Shown here one piece after another: positions 1 to 10,115 of a stretch of 64,000 bases of DNA. A program made the translations under genes and the position numbers. Position 1 is the first letter of the stretch; each line of letters starts with the position of its first letter. This DNA is from Karstenula rhodostoma CBS 690.94. Lineage: Eukaryota; Ascomycota; Dothideomycetes; Pleosporales; Didymosphaeriaceae. Under the pieces are notes generated by a model, which had not been told where the DNA came from, made no database searches, and worked only from the letters and a program-made list of their open reading frames with translations. The DNA lies in the NCBI GenBank assembly GCA_010093485.1, contig MU001504.1, forward strand, positions 187,333-251,332, in the 5' to 3' direction.

Positions 1-95
1 AGCATTAAGCGACCATAATCTGCTTCTCTCTACAGTGGCTCAGATAGGTGAAGCGAAATGTCGGTAAGCCCGTATCGTGCGACAGGACAAGGGTC

Positions 96-1137
96 TTATG
101 CAGGGGTACAATCTAGTCCGTGTTTTGTTTCATCGCCCCCACGCACCGTCTCTCTTCGAGCCACTGCTCCGCCGGCACCAAACGTTACCTCTTCCAGCAA
201 CACGGTCAGCTCGTCTCACGAAAGGTCTTGAGTCCGTAATCCCCCCTCCACCCTATGCTCACCAAAGGCTCGGATGGTTCAGTCCCTCCTGCCCTCATGA
301 GATTTCCACACGTGTGAGAACTTCTTCATAAGCCCTTTGACCCCACCTTCCTTAAACACCTCACTCCCCTTTACACCAGAAGCGACTAGTTCAAAGGTGA
401 TAGCGTACGTCTGAGCGTACTCCTCATTCAGCTAATCGACGCCTCTTCCTTCCAGCCAAACACTCCTCCAGAGGTTGATATTGTACTGTTGGAGTTGAAT
501 CTTCTGATGGCCGAACTCCCGAGAATGCAACACGTCAGGCCACAGGGATGGAACATTCGAGCCCCCACTCAGGGTCAGGCGACCCCTGTTCCAGGAATCC
601 TGGGTGGTGAACATCCCCTCCTGCATCTGGATACTCACTAAGGCCCCCCATCTCAACTCGTCGCCTGACCCCAGGGTCCAGTGGGTGAGGCCACCAGGGG
701 CGGGCTGGGCGGAGTAGTACTGGAACACGGCTACACCCTCGAACATGTTTCCATTTGCGCTCCAAAAGCGCTGGAGTTGTGAGATGACTGTAGTAGTGGG
801 TATGTTCTGGACAATATTCGCCGCGGAGACAGCCCATAGGAAGGAGCGGAGAGGTGAGAAGGCAGTGTACACCAAAGGCACACCTTTGGGGGCTATTTGG
901 AAACCAGTAGATGATGCACGGATGGTGTGGGTATCTGCGTTCCAAGTGTTTGCCCAGGCCGGGTTTTCGAAGTGGGCTGATGTACCGTGGTACGCATAGA
1001 ATCCACCGGCTTGCTTTGGGGACTAGTCTTTCCCTGTAGCTTTGCGCACCGTGTCTTCAAGGTCATGGAGCGTGCGGTTGGCGTGCCAAGCTTCCCTGAT
1101 GTGATCCCCCTGCTCCTCCTCGCTGCAGCGTGGGTTT
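96..1137 (-). pseudogene. Decayed protein-coding gene with in-frame stops, function unknown
   Basis: One minus-strand frame reads coherently for roughly 347 codons but is interrupted by TAG at 1023-1025, TAG at 432-434, TGA at 279-281, TGA at 216-218 and TAA at 96-98. Protein-like stretches continue on both sides of each stop, for example GGFYAYHGTSAHFENPAWAN before the second stop and EEYAQTYAITFELVASG after it. I found no frameshift between 1137 and 96, so the damage is nonsense only, which suits C->T/G->A point mutation better than indel decay. I do not recognise the family. The longest intact piece (434-1022) is rich in W, Y and F and has no obvious membrane segment. Alternative: some stops lie in very short introns, but no convincing donor/acceptor pair of at least 40 nt removes them. 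A true start and exon limits could not be set. Confidence 0.5.
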
Positions 1138-3026
1138 CACATGTATGTTTTTCGTAACCCTTTGAAACTAAAATCCTTATCAAGTTCATCCACGGTAAAT
1201 TGGAACCGCGTAACTCTTTAATACCAAGCTCCCCATCAAGTTGATCCACGGTAGATTAGAGTCCCGTCTCTTTCTCTCTCCTGTGATAACTTTTGCGGGT
1301 ACTCTTAGCACATCGCACCTCCCCATAAAATCAACATCGAATCTTTTTAGTCACCACTCTCCAGCCAGAACATCGCGGTTAGCCTCTTGCTTTTTTTGAA
1401 CACTCAAAGTGCAGACAAGTGTGAGAAACTCCCCATCTCCTTCGCATCACAGTTGGTCTTCCCGCATGTGAGTTGTATAGCCTGTGATCTAGCACATCTC
1501 CACACCCCACCATCAAAAGATTGGGTGCAGATTTGTCGTCCACCGCACCACCTGCCCATCCATCACCTTGCTCCAGGGCGAATTTTAATCCCAGCGCACT
1601 CCCCCTCCATGCGTGCTGTTGCGTTTCTTTTTAGTCGCTACCCCCCAGGCAGCACATAGATTGAGATCCCGTAGACTTTTAGTCACCTAAGAGGGAGACA
1701 CTTGTGAAGAACCAGCCCCTCTCCCCGCGCGGTATCCTCACCATCCCATCTTCTGCAGCCCTCCGCGCTGCGACGTGCAAGACGCTCACACGTCAGCTGC
1801 GTGGTTTTGAGACCGCAAGCGCACCACCCAACGATATCGTTCTTATCCGTTTTCAGTTCCCACGCACCGCACCCCCATCAAGCTTCTCTAGGGTAGGTTT
1901 TGCTCCTAGCATACATTCACCCCTCCCCACGTCACCCACCACATTGGCTTTTAGTCCCCGACAGCCGCATAGCACATTATATAGTTCTCAAAAGGTTTTC
2001 ATACGCACAACAAAGGCGTGTAAGCACCCTCCATGACGAGTTTGGCACCGCGTTTGCGCGTGTGCGATGGGGCAGCGTCGAATCATTTCCAGGTTGGTTT
2101 AGTCCTCCCACCAGACGCAGTCCCACGCGTCCAGGATTCGCCCATCAAATCTACCCATGCGCGCTTTTACTCCGCACAACACCCCCTCCCTCTCCGCATG
2201 AGGACGTTCTTGCCCTTGTTAGGTCCCGATCGTCCCGCCGCAACACACCGTAAGACTTGTTGTTCGGGATTCCAATCCCTGTTTTAAATGCACTTCGTGT
2301 GCGATTGCGAGATGTGGGGTTTAGTCCTGCTGCTGCTCCCACACACCATAAACTTATCTTTGGTCGTTTTGAATCCTCCGCTTCCACTTCCATCAGGCGG
2401 AGATGGGTGTGTTTTTGTCGCCTCGTCATGCGCTCCTCATGTTTTCTCTTTCCCTTAACTTTGCATCTCCACCTCTTCCCCTCCATGTACTTCTTCGACC
2501 ATCGGTTTTAGTCCCCTCCCTTCCCATGAGAATCTCTAGTTGTGCTTGTAGTCCCCACCTCCCTTCCACACTCCTATCGATTTCTCGGCACAGGGTTTTT
2601 AGTCCCCCCCTCCCACCTCTCCCATGTAGCTCTCTAGTAGAGCTTTTAGTCCTTCTACGACCAGCCAGTACACAGCACATGCATCTGTTCCATTGGGGTT
2701 TTAGTCGCCTCCTGCTACTCCCCCACAGCTAGACACCTAGACAGCACATTGCGGTCATCCAACTCTTTTTTGTCACTCGAGGAGCAGAAGAAGTGTGACA
2801 CTCCCCACCTCCCCTCCCCTCCACACTCCCATCAGTTCCCACTGACAAACGTCTTTAGTCCCCTCCCATGAAAATCTTCAGTGGTGCTTTTAGTCCCATA
2901 GCGAGGTAGCCAGCAAGCACACAGCACATACATCTGCTCCATAGGTGTTTTATTCCCCCACAAACAACCAACCAGCCAGCCAGCCAGCCAGCCACCCATC
3001 CCGCACATACATTTGTTCCATGGGCG

Positions 3027-3106
3027 ATTTAGTCCGTCGCCCGTCGCCCGCAGTGCGGGAGAAGTAAAGAAAAACAGAAGAGGACAGTACAGGTCATGTC
3101 ATATAC
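3027..3106 (-). promoter_or_regulatory. Array 1 unit: TATA box with GACTAAAT box
   Basis: Minus-strand TATAT starts at 3105 and GACTAAAT begins at 3034, again 71 nt downstream, the same distance as in the 3502-3630 unit although intervening sequences differ. Confidence 0.45.
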
Positions 3107-3501
3107 ACCTCTCCATCGCCTCCCCTCTATCAACTTCTTGAAACGGCCTTTTTAGTCCCCATGGACTTCTCCAACCGCACTGTCTAGTCCGCACTTCCTC
3201 CCCTCCCATACAGGCCTTCGGTGATGATTTCAGTACCCCGCACACACCCTCTGCTCTATTGGCGTTTTAGTCCCCGCCTCCTTCCCTCGCCACGCTTCCA
3301 TTGCTATCTTGGCATGAGGTTTTTGCTCTTCCCTTCCCTTCCCTTCGATTTTCCGAAATGCCCTTTTTATTCCCTGCCTCCCACCCATAATTCCTTACTC
3401 CTCAAATTTCAACTCCCCTCCTGCCCTCCATGAATTTCTTGGCCGTCGTTTTGAGTCCCCGCCTCCCACTTCCCCTTCCATCAACTCCCATTAACAGATG
3501 T

Positions 3502-3630
3502 TTTTAGTCCCCACAACCAACCTGCACATAGCATTTGTTCTAGTGGTGTTTTAGTCCCCCATCCGTCCCCCACACCTCACTCGTGGTGCAGAAGTGTGAA
3601 GAAACAGTCCGAGGGGGTTATATACCCCTC
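3502..3630 (-). promoter_or_regulatory. Array 1 unit: TATA box plus paired GACTAAAA boxes
   Basis: On the minus strand TATATAA starts at 3627, GACTAAAA follows at 3556-3549 (71 nt) and a second at 3509-3502 (47 nt further). This is the clearest promoter-like unit of array 1. That it drives transcription is inference. Confidence 0.5.
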
Positions 3631-3926
3631 TCCATCCCATCTCTTCTATACATGAGGTTCACGTCTAGATGCGGGTCCAGCGCCTGGGCAGAGCGAGGTG
3701 GCAGAGGACCAGCAGCGCATCCACAAGCACACATGCGCAGCTAGCTAGCTGATTCCAAAAAGGGTGCGTGAAAGCGCGTACGCCAGAAAGAAACACGTTT
3801 ATATGTAGCACAGCACTGCAGCCATGCAGAAGCAGCACCACGCCCTCGTCTCCACGTCATCAAATACACAAATATAATACACCCACCCGCCATATACAAA
3901 ACCCCGCCCCAAAAACCTCCTACCCC

Positions 3927-5701
3927 TTACACCTTCCCCCCACCCCTCCCCTCCCTGACCCTCCTCCTCCTCCCCCTCTCATTCTCCCTCAAAAACCCAC
4001 TCGTCACAAACCCCCCCGCCAGCTCAAAACACTGAAAACTCCGCTCATCACCGAGCAGCTTATCCTCGGTGGGTTCGCCGCGGCGCGCAAACTCGTCATC
4101 TTCTCTCATCATGCGCGTGAGGACGTCGTCGTCGACGCGTGTGAGGATAGAGGGTAGAGGGACGCCGAAGGGGGGCGGGGCGGTGGAGCGGGTAGTGCGG
4201 GCTGCGCGGGCGGAGGAGGGACGGTGGGGGGAGGAGAAGGAAGGGTGGTGGTTTTTGGGGTAGAAGGATTTGAAGGGGGAAGGGGGGGGGANNNNNNNNN
4301 NNNNNNNNNNNNNNNNNNNNNNNNNNNNNNNNNNNNNNNNNNNNNNNNNNNNNNNNNNNNNNNNNNNNNNNNNNNNNNNNNNNNNNNNNNNNNNNNNNNN
4401 NNNNNNNNNNNNNNNNNNNNNNNNNNNNNNNNNNCGGCGCGGTCGGGGGTCTGCGGTTGTGTTAGATTTTTCTTGTTGTTTTCTTCTTTGGAGGGGGAAA
4501 GGGAGGAGGGTAGAAGGTGGGTGGCGAGACTTACGCTCGTCCGCGCTCTCGTCGTCGTCGTCGTCGGGACTCTCCCGCTCCCTCGCGCGCTTCTCTTTCT
4601 CCCGCCGTCGCTTGCGCAGCTCAATGTCCCGCAGCGCATCCTGCTTCGCGATCGCGGTCCGCAGCTCGCGGATGAAGTATGCGCGCTTGGGCTCCCACGA
4701 CTCCCGCGCGCCCTTGTCGATGACAAAAACCTTGTGCCAGTCGTCGCTCTCGAGCTCCTCCAGCACGGCCGGCGCCTTGGACATCTTGTACTGCAGGTCT
4801 TCGCGCTCGCGGTTGCGCGACTTGCGCTCCTCGCCCTCGTGCCGCTTGTGCACCTTGGTGTAGACGCTGTCGGCGAGGGGGTCGGCGGTCGTGGGCAGCG
4901 CGGTCGCGTACGGCGTGTAGTCGACGGGCGCGCGCTCGGTGTAGACGTGGTTGGGGTCTGGGGGTGGTTTGTCGGCGCGTGCCTGGGCGGCCTTCTGTCT
5001 GATGTTGTCGCGGAACTCTGCGAGCTGGGCGGCCGTGAGCGGCTCGTCAACGAGGGCAATCTGGTCGTCGCTGCCCATGGAGGATACATCTGCGGCCGTT
5101 AGCTTCGACCTGCGCCCGTGTTCGGATGAGACGCACTGCTCTCCGCGCTCTCCCCGTCATTCCAATTCGCTATGATGTCGTCGTACTCGTCGAAGATGTC
5201 GGCCAGCACGCTGGCTTTGCGGACGGGGTCCTTGCTGCGTAGGCTCTTCTTGTCGACCATGGCCGAGGGCGTGTCGTCGGGCTTAGGCGTCGACGCGCCG
5301 GACGGGGTATCCTCGACATTGACATTGCTGTGCAGCTTCTTTGTTGCGTCGTTTGCCCAGGTGGACAAGTCGTCGTGGAAGCGCCTTTGTTTGCTCTTTG
5401 ACTGCGGTCGCGCATCGGGGGTGTCGACCTCGGCGATGGAGCGTTTCCGCGCGCCTGCACGGGCGGGCGACGTCTGGTTTGGCGGCGCGATGTCGGATGC
5501 ATTGGGGGCTTCTGCAGGCTGCGGGAGCGTCTTGGAGAGGCGGCGCGTGGATATGGGCGAGGGGGGCCGCTGCTGGTGGTGGACGGCGACGTGTTTTGCG
5601 ACCTCAGCAGGCGGCGGGGAGCGCGATTTGGTGCGCCTCGTGGTCCTGCGGTCAGCAGCTGGCCGGATCAAGTTGGCCATTGTGTTGATTGCCTTGAGCA
5701 T
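3927..5701 (-). CDS. SAS4-domain chromatin protein (three exons, assembly gap inside)
   Basis: Likely the scaffold subunit of a SAS-type histone acetyltransferase complex, acting in the nucleus. Exon 1 is 5701-5137 and exon 2 is 5089-4535. They join through a 47 nt intron (5090-5136) with donor GTGCGT, branch GCTAAC and acceptor CAG; splicing removes a stop and keeps frame, giving ...SAESNVSSMGSDDQ. A second donor GTAAGT lies at 4534; its acceptor is unresolved because of the N gap, and the last exon ends at the TAA at 3927. Exon 2 contains the SAS4 signature: a charged helix (KRHEGEERKSRNREREDLQ), then LEELESDDWHKVFVIDKG and EPKRAYFIRELRTAIAKQ. Exon 1 is basic, Ser/Pro-rich and probably disordered (RRTTRRTKSRSPPP). 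The family assignment rests on the recalled SAS4 domain pattern, not on a search. MANLIRP, seven codons in, is an alternative start. Confidence 0.75.
4292..4434. other. Assembly gap (143 N)
   Basis: A run of 143 N lies inside the last intron, or at the start of the last exon, of the SAS4-domain gene. Flanking sequence is a G-rich homopurine tract on plus, which may explain the gap. Confidence 0.99.
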
Positions 5702-6458
5702 CGTGCTGGCGCATAGTCACCGGGAGGAATTACGGGCTATTGCGGGCTGCCATTGAGGGTTGCGCGCGGCTTGGTGAAGGCACTCGCGTTAGGGGTGCCG
5801 TCGGAGCAGCCAAAGCCAGGCGAGCTCAATCGGAGCTGTAGGATGGGAACGTCACGCTTCACAATGCAATTGCGGCAGGACAGAGACTTCGGGTGCTGGC
5901 AGCAGCTTGCGCGTCTTGGATATGGATAGCAAAATCGCTGGAGATTTTCCGAGCACAGATTCACAGAATGGCTGGTACGACGCCACGATGCATCGCAGCC
6001 AATCCTTGGGTCGGCAAGGGTATCGCCGCTAGGTGGTGAGCGCCGCAGAGGCTGAGACATGGCGCCGAGCCTGGCTGATGGCAGTGAAGTCGAGAGATAC
6101 ATGTGCAGCTAAGAGTTACTGGGCATGTGATGTGAGTAGGCACAGGTAGGGAGCTGCCGTCGCACTGTGCTGGTCCACGGAGCCAATGGCAGAGGCAAGA
6201 GTCGAGTTTCCAGCTAGTCTGCCCAACAACCGCCTTCTCGTGGTCTCACGACCTGGTAGGTTTGCGGTCTAGAGAGACGAGAACACGCGGCCCAGAGACT
6301 GATGGTCAGCTCACCAAGCATGATGGATGCTATGTACGGATGCCGCTGATCTCGCAAGTCGCTGGCGTGCACAAGGCGGGGAGAAAGGAGGAGGTTGCCA
6401 CATGTACATGGAAGAGAAAGAATAGGTCATGGAAAGAAAAGAACATGTATATACATCC
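5702..6458. other. Intergenic, upstream region of the SAS4 gene
   Basis: About 760 bp between the start of the SAS4-domain gene and the 3' end of the PX gene. Reading frames of up to 121 codons occur but show no recognisable protein features and overlap one another. It probably holds the 5' UTR and promoter of the SAS4 gene and the 3' UTR of the PX gene. Confidence 0.5.
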
Positions 6459-7259
6459 TTATTCAAACAGAAACTCCTTGAGGACGGGCGAGCCGGCGAA
6501 CTCGGGATTAAGCAGTATGCAGCTAAAGATATATATGTGAGCGACACGGGCTAGCGCAATGCACGAGGGACCTACTTGAGAAAGTGTGCGAGCCCGACTC
6601 TCCGCTTCTCCAGGAACTTTGAGCGGAAGCGCGCTGCACAGGATCAATACATGGACGAGGCCCGAACGGGCAAGTGGGGTGAGGTGACTTACAGACGATA
6701 GACTTGGGTGGCAACGGCGGCATCGAGCCCACCAGGTGGGGGAACGTCTGCACCAGCTTCTGCCGCAGGTCGTCAAAGTCCGAGTATCTGCACCCATGGC
6801 CTCACGTTAGCCACGCCGAATTCAAGCAGCGCGGAATCGTGAGCGTCACCTCTTGATTATCTTCATGGGACTCCCCTAGACGGACAGAGCGGTCGGTCAG
6901 CGAGGGCGCCAGATGGACGAGCTCGGGGCGACTACTGCACTCACATTCAATGTGTCGACGGTTACATTCCACACGACATAGGCGCCCAGTGCAGGCGTGG
7001 TGCCGCTCCCGACGACGACGTAGTCTTCAATGGTTACGTGCTTGGCCCAGAGCGCCTTGCACTGCTCCGAGCCCTCGTCGGTGTGGTCCTCGAGGCGGAT
7101 GGGGGTGCGAGCCTCGACCGAGTGGCAGCTCAGGCGGCTGTCGTTGGGCTCGCGCTGCTGCCAGTAGGGCGGGACTATTGAGGTGCGCTCTGGGCGGGCA
7201 GTGGCAGTGGAAAGGGCGGTGGCGGGTTCCTCTGCGTCTGGTGCATCACGGGACTCCAT
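6459..7259 (-). CDS. PX-domain protein, Ypt35-like (five exons)
   Basis: A phosphoinositide-binding PX (phox homology) protein, probably endosomal, resembling yeast Ypt35. Exons on minus: 7259-6945, 6875-6850, 6787-6693, 6633-6576, 6522-6459. All four introns (53-69 nt) have GT donors (GTGAGT, GTGACG, GTAAGT, GTAGGT) and AG acceptors, and all keep frame, giving 185 residues. The PX domain fills the C-terminal half: VTIEDYVVVGSG, then VWNVTVDTLNGSPMKIIKRYSDF with the basic/aromatic R-Y-S-DF lipid-binding core, the proline loop MPPLPPKS, the RFRSKFLEKRRVGLAHFL helix and the terminal FAGSPVLKEFLFE. The first 75 residues are acidic and disordered. Length fits the family (yeast Ypt35 about 214 aa). 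The start is the first in-frame ATG. Confidence 0.88.
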
Positions 7260-8079
7260 CCATCCATCAGGCGGGGGTCGTCTGATGCTGCTGTCTGCGT
7301 CTGGTCTGCGTGTGCGCCTGCGTCTGCGTCTGCTGAACGGGCCCCTCTACGACAGGAAGACTGGGGACTGGGGCGGTCGAGGTGGAAGAAATCGAAGCGG
7401 TATCAATAATGCCAAATGCGCGGTCCCGCACAGAGCGATATCGTGACTTGGTGGAGGCGCTGAGTGGCCAATCGGCCGAGGCTGGTCTGGTCTGTCCGCC
7501 CCGCACCATCCCTGCACCGTCCCTGCTGCATCTCTGGAGAGACGCCTCTCCTCTCGTCCTCCACGCCGCCCAAGTTGCAACATCTCTCTTTCCGTGGCCA
7601 CGCACAAGCTCGCCGCAGCCCGAGATATGCCCTCTGCACGCCGCCCACCTCGCCTCCCCGCCCGTCCAACATGGTCGAGTCGACGCCCGCAAACAGGAGG
7701 CTGGTGTTGAGTCTGGCCTCGGGTGCGGCGCCGGGCTAGTGAATGCTCGATAGCAAGTGTGGGTCCGTGCCAAAGGGTATGTGCGTAGCGTTGCTCCTCT
7801 CCCTTCTTTATCAATAGGCCTCTCGCCGGATGTTTGCTGCTCTCTCTCCTCACCTTCGCCGACATTCGCTTTGTGAGACACGCAGCCGCTGAGACTTCTG
7901 CTTCTTCGCATCTGTTCTACACAGCACTTGCGCTTCAACCATACGCATTGTAATACCTCCCGTCTCACTTGCCTCCGAAGCACTGTAAGTGCATTCCGGC
8001 TGCGAACAATCCTACCGAGATTACAAAAACATAAACTGACTCCCAATGCTGCAGCTCCACAAACACCTCCACCCTCAGC
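7260..8079. promoter_or_regulatory. Divergent intergenic region, PX gene / GPI-protein gene
   Basis: 820 bp between two divergent genes. Long overlapping frames exist on both strands (up to 259 codons on minus) but none has recognisable features. C/T-rich stretches before 8080 suit the pyrimidine-rich leader of the plus-strand gene. Confidence 0.45.
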
Positions 8080-8896
8080 ATGCGCTCAACATTCACTTTC
8101 GGCGTGCTTGCTCTGGCCGGCTTCTCTGCCGCCCAGGAGCAGTACACCATCGACCCTTCGACTGTGCAGCAGTCGACCAGGGACTACTGGTGCAGCCAGC
8201 AGACGGCCTCATGCCCCTACATCTGCCTGCAACAGGCCGGTGTCACGAGCATGAACACGGTCAGCAACGATTGTGACTCGGTACGTACATCCCCCGAGCC
8301 TGACTGAAGCTCGCCCAGCATGCCAACCACCATGATCACACAGTTACATTTCATACCTGTAGCCGTATAGTCCACGGTCAGGAACATGTCTTGTAACGTG
8401 TCACTGATTGCCTGCTTGCTCGGTCGCGCCTTCCTCAGCTTGCACCACTCCGCAGACCGCCAGCTAACCCCAACACCAGGACTCCCTCAAAGCCACGTGC
8501 GTGTGCGACAATGGCATCTCCCCCAACCTCACCCAGTACACGCAAACCCTCCCGTACAACATCTGCCAGCAGTGGGGCACAAACTGCGTCGCCGACTGCG
8601 GCATCGGCGAGAACGCGTGCGCCAACTCGTGCCGCGCGGACCACCCGTGCGGAGCCCAGGACCCCTTCAAGGGCAACGCGACCAAGACGTCGTCGAGCGC
8701 CTCGCACGCATCGACGGCCAAGCCCACGGGCACCAGCGACAGCGACGCCTCGTCGACCATCCCCGTGACGGGCTTCGCGGGCGCCACCTCCTCGCCCGAC
8801 TCCCCCGGCGCCGCCTCCGCGCTCGTCGGCTTCGGCGCCAGCTACGGCATGGCCGTTACGCTGGTCGGCATCTTTGCGTCGCTCATTTTGCTATGA
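8080..8896 (+). CDS. Secreted Cys-rich GPI-anchored protein (DUF7707-type)
   Basis: A small cell-surface protein. Exons 8080-8280 and 8480-8896 flank a 199 nt intron (donor GTACGT, branch GCTAAC, acceptor CAG), giving 205 residues. Residues 1-19 form a signal peptide (MRSTFTFGVLALAGFSAAQ). A Cys-rich ectodomain follows with about a dozen cysteines (DYWCSQQTASCPYICLQQAG; CVCDNGISPNLTQYTQTLPY; WGTNCVADCGIGENACANSC). A Ser/Thr/Ala-rich stalk (about 125-180) leads to a C-terminal hydrophobic tail (MAVTLVGIFASLILL) of the kind replaced by GPI. This Cys pattern is typical of the fungal DUF7707 family, found as wall or surface proteins of unknown role; the family name is from memory. Expression probably uses the shared upstream region with the PX gene. 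Confidence 0.85.
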
Positions 8897-10080
8897 GCAT
8901 CTGCAGCACGCACCAGCTTTCCATCTATCTATCTTCCCACGCGTCTACTTCTCTCATGCATAGCGCTCGGCACATGTACTGTCGCTTTTCCTGTCTTTTC
9001 CCCTGCATATACCCTACCGAATTGGGTTTTCGTCGGTCCTTCCTTCTTCGCATGGCTGGGTTCAGCACACCATCCTTTTTACATCATCTATGGGTTTAAT
9101 GGCGCTTGAGCGAGGTGTTTTTCTCGCGTTTATTCAATCTACTTTCTATCTGAGCGAGCGAGGCGAGGCGGGGCGAGCCGCGGACAGGCGAGATGCGGGT
9201 GGGTTGGGGATTAGATAGCGACGACCAAGGAGAGTAATGGAAGAACGCACGCACGTACGCACACACACATTCGTCCCGTGCAGTGCGGTGCGGTGCGGTG
9301 CAGTGGAGAAGACACAATTCCCCATCCTCTCGTCTTGTCTTGCTGTGACCTGTGCCATACCACACACTCTAATCGCCCATCCCATCCCATCAACTAGCCA
9401 TTTTTTTCCCGTGACGTGACGTGACATGACATGACACCCTCCCTCGGTACGGTTCGGCCCGGCGAGTGGTAGTCGGATTTTCGGACCCCAAGCCCGGGCG
9501 TAGGATCGCATCCCTTGTCTTGTCCTGTCTTGTCCTGTCCTGTGCCGCGGCACGAACGTACCCCAGACCAGGGTCCGACATCCCTGTCCTGTCCTGTACT
9601 GGGGTGGGCGTGGGGTTTTTCCGTCCCGTGTGCAGGGGGCGTTAGCGAGGTGAGATGAGATGCGGGTTCGCTCGCCGGGTATGAGGTATGAGTAGGCGGG
9701 AAGGTGGGGGGTTGTGGGTATGGAAATGGACCCTTTTTCCCGTATACCACACCGACAGCAGCTGAAAGCTAATCCTACTCGTTGTCCTTATCCTTATCCT
9801 TATCCTTTTTTTTTTTTTTTTTTTTTCCTGATGGGAGGTGTGGCGTGTTGCGCGGAAGGGAGGGTCTCGTCTTGTCTCGTCTTGGATGTATCTACGAGTG
9901 GGTGATGGTGAGGCTGTGGGACGAGAGTGGCGCTGTGGTGTTATGAGGCATGAGTAAGCGTTATTCTTGTGGTGTGGTGTGGTGTGGAGGGAGGTGGGCA
10001 GGGAGGGAGGGAGGGAGGGACGGATGGATAGAGGGACAGAGGGACAGATGGACGGAGGGATTTAAATCAGTAGGTCTACT
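8897..10080. repeat. Intergenic region with simple-sequence repeats
   Basis: No gene is seen. Contents: a GTGCG-type run near 9283-9303; GACGT/GACAT repeats at about 9412-9436; TGTCC/TTGTC pentamers at about 9513-9545 and 9580-9597; three CCTTAT units leading into a 21-T run (9806-9826); GGTGT repeats near 9970-9987; and GGGA tetramers at about 10000-10022. These slippage-prone tracts run straight into array 2. Confidence 0.8.
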
Positions 10081-10115
10081 ATCTACACTATACGGAAGGG
10101 GGAGGTAAGGCAGGG

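Larger units (their letters stand above)
1345..3640 (-). repeat. Array 1: GACTAAAA-box array, minus strand
   Basis: The plus strand shows TTTTAGTC (minus-strand GACTAAAA) exactly at 1345, 1629, 1677, 1949, 2506, 2597, 2644, 2699, 2888, 3150, 3265, 3502 and 3549, with many one-mismatch copies between them (for example near 2098, 2320, 2852, 3027 and 3448). In the minus sense most copies are preceded by G-rich sequence and read GGGACTAAAA. A TATGT-containing motif often follows 15-25 nt later. Between the boxes the sequence is C/T-rich on plus and has no conserved reading frame. Two units carry a TATA box 71 nt upstream of the first box (listed separately). The array shares its layout with arrays 2-4 but lies in the opposite orientation. 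Confidence 0.75.

Noticed and set aside
2950..3000. Telomere-like tract (tandem CCAG repeats)
   Set aside because: Only a short CAGC/CCAG run; no TTAGGG repeats are present anywhere in the window.
5090..5136. Two separate genes at 3927-5078 and 5099-5701
   Set aside because: A 47 nt intron with good signals fuses them in frame; two same-strand fungal genes 20 bp apart would be unlikely.
7267..8046. 259-codon minus frame between the PX and GPI-protein genes
   Set aside because: It begins at a non-specific ATG, overlaps other long frames in GC-rich DNA, and has no recognisable protein pattern.
9146..9553. Frames rich in RTGQDRTRQ-type repeats
   Set aside because: Direct translation of simple-sequence repeats, not a gene.
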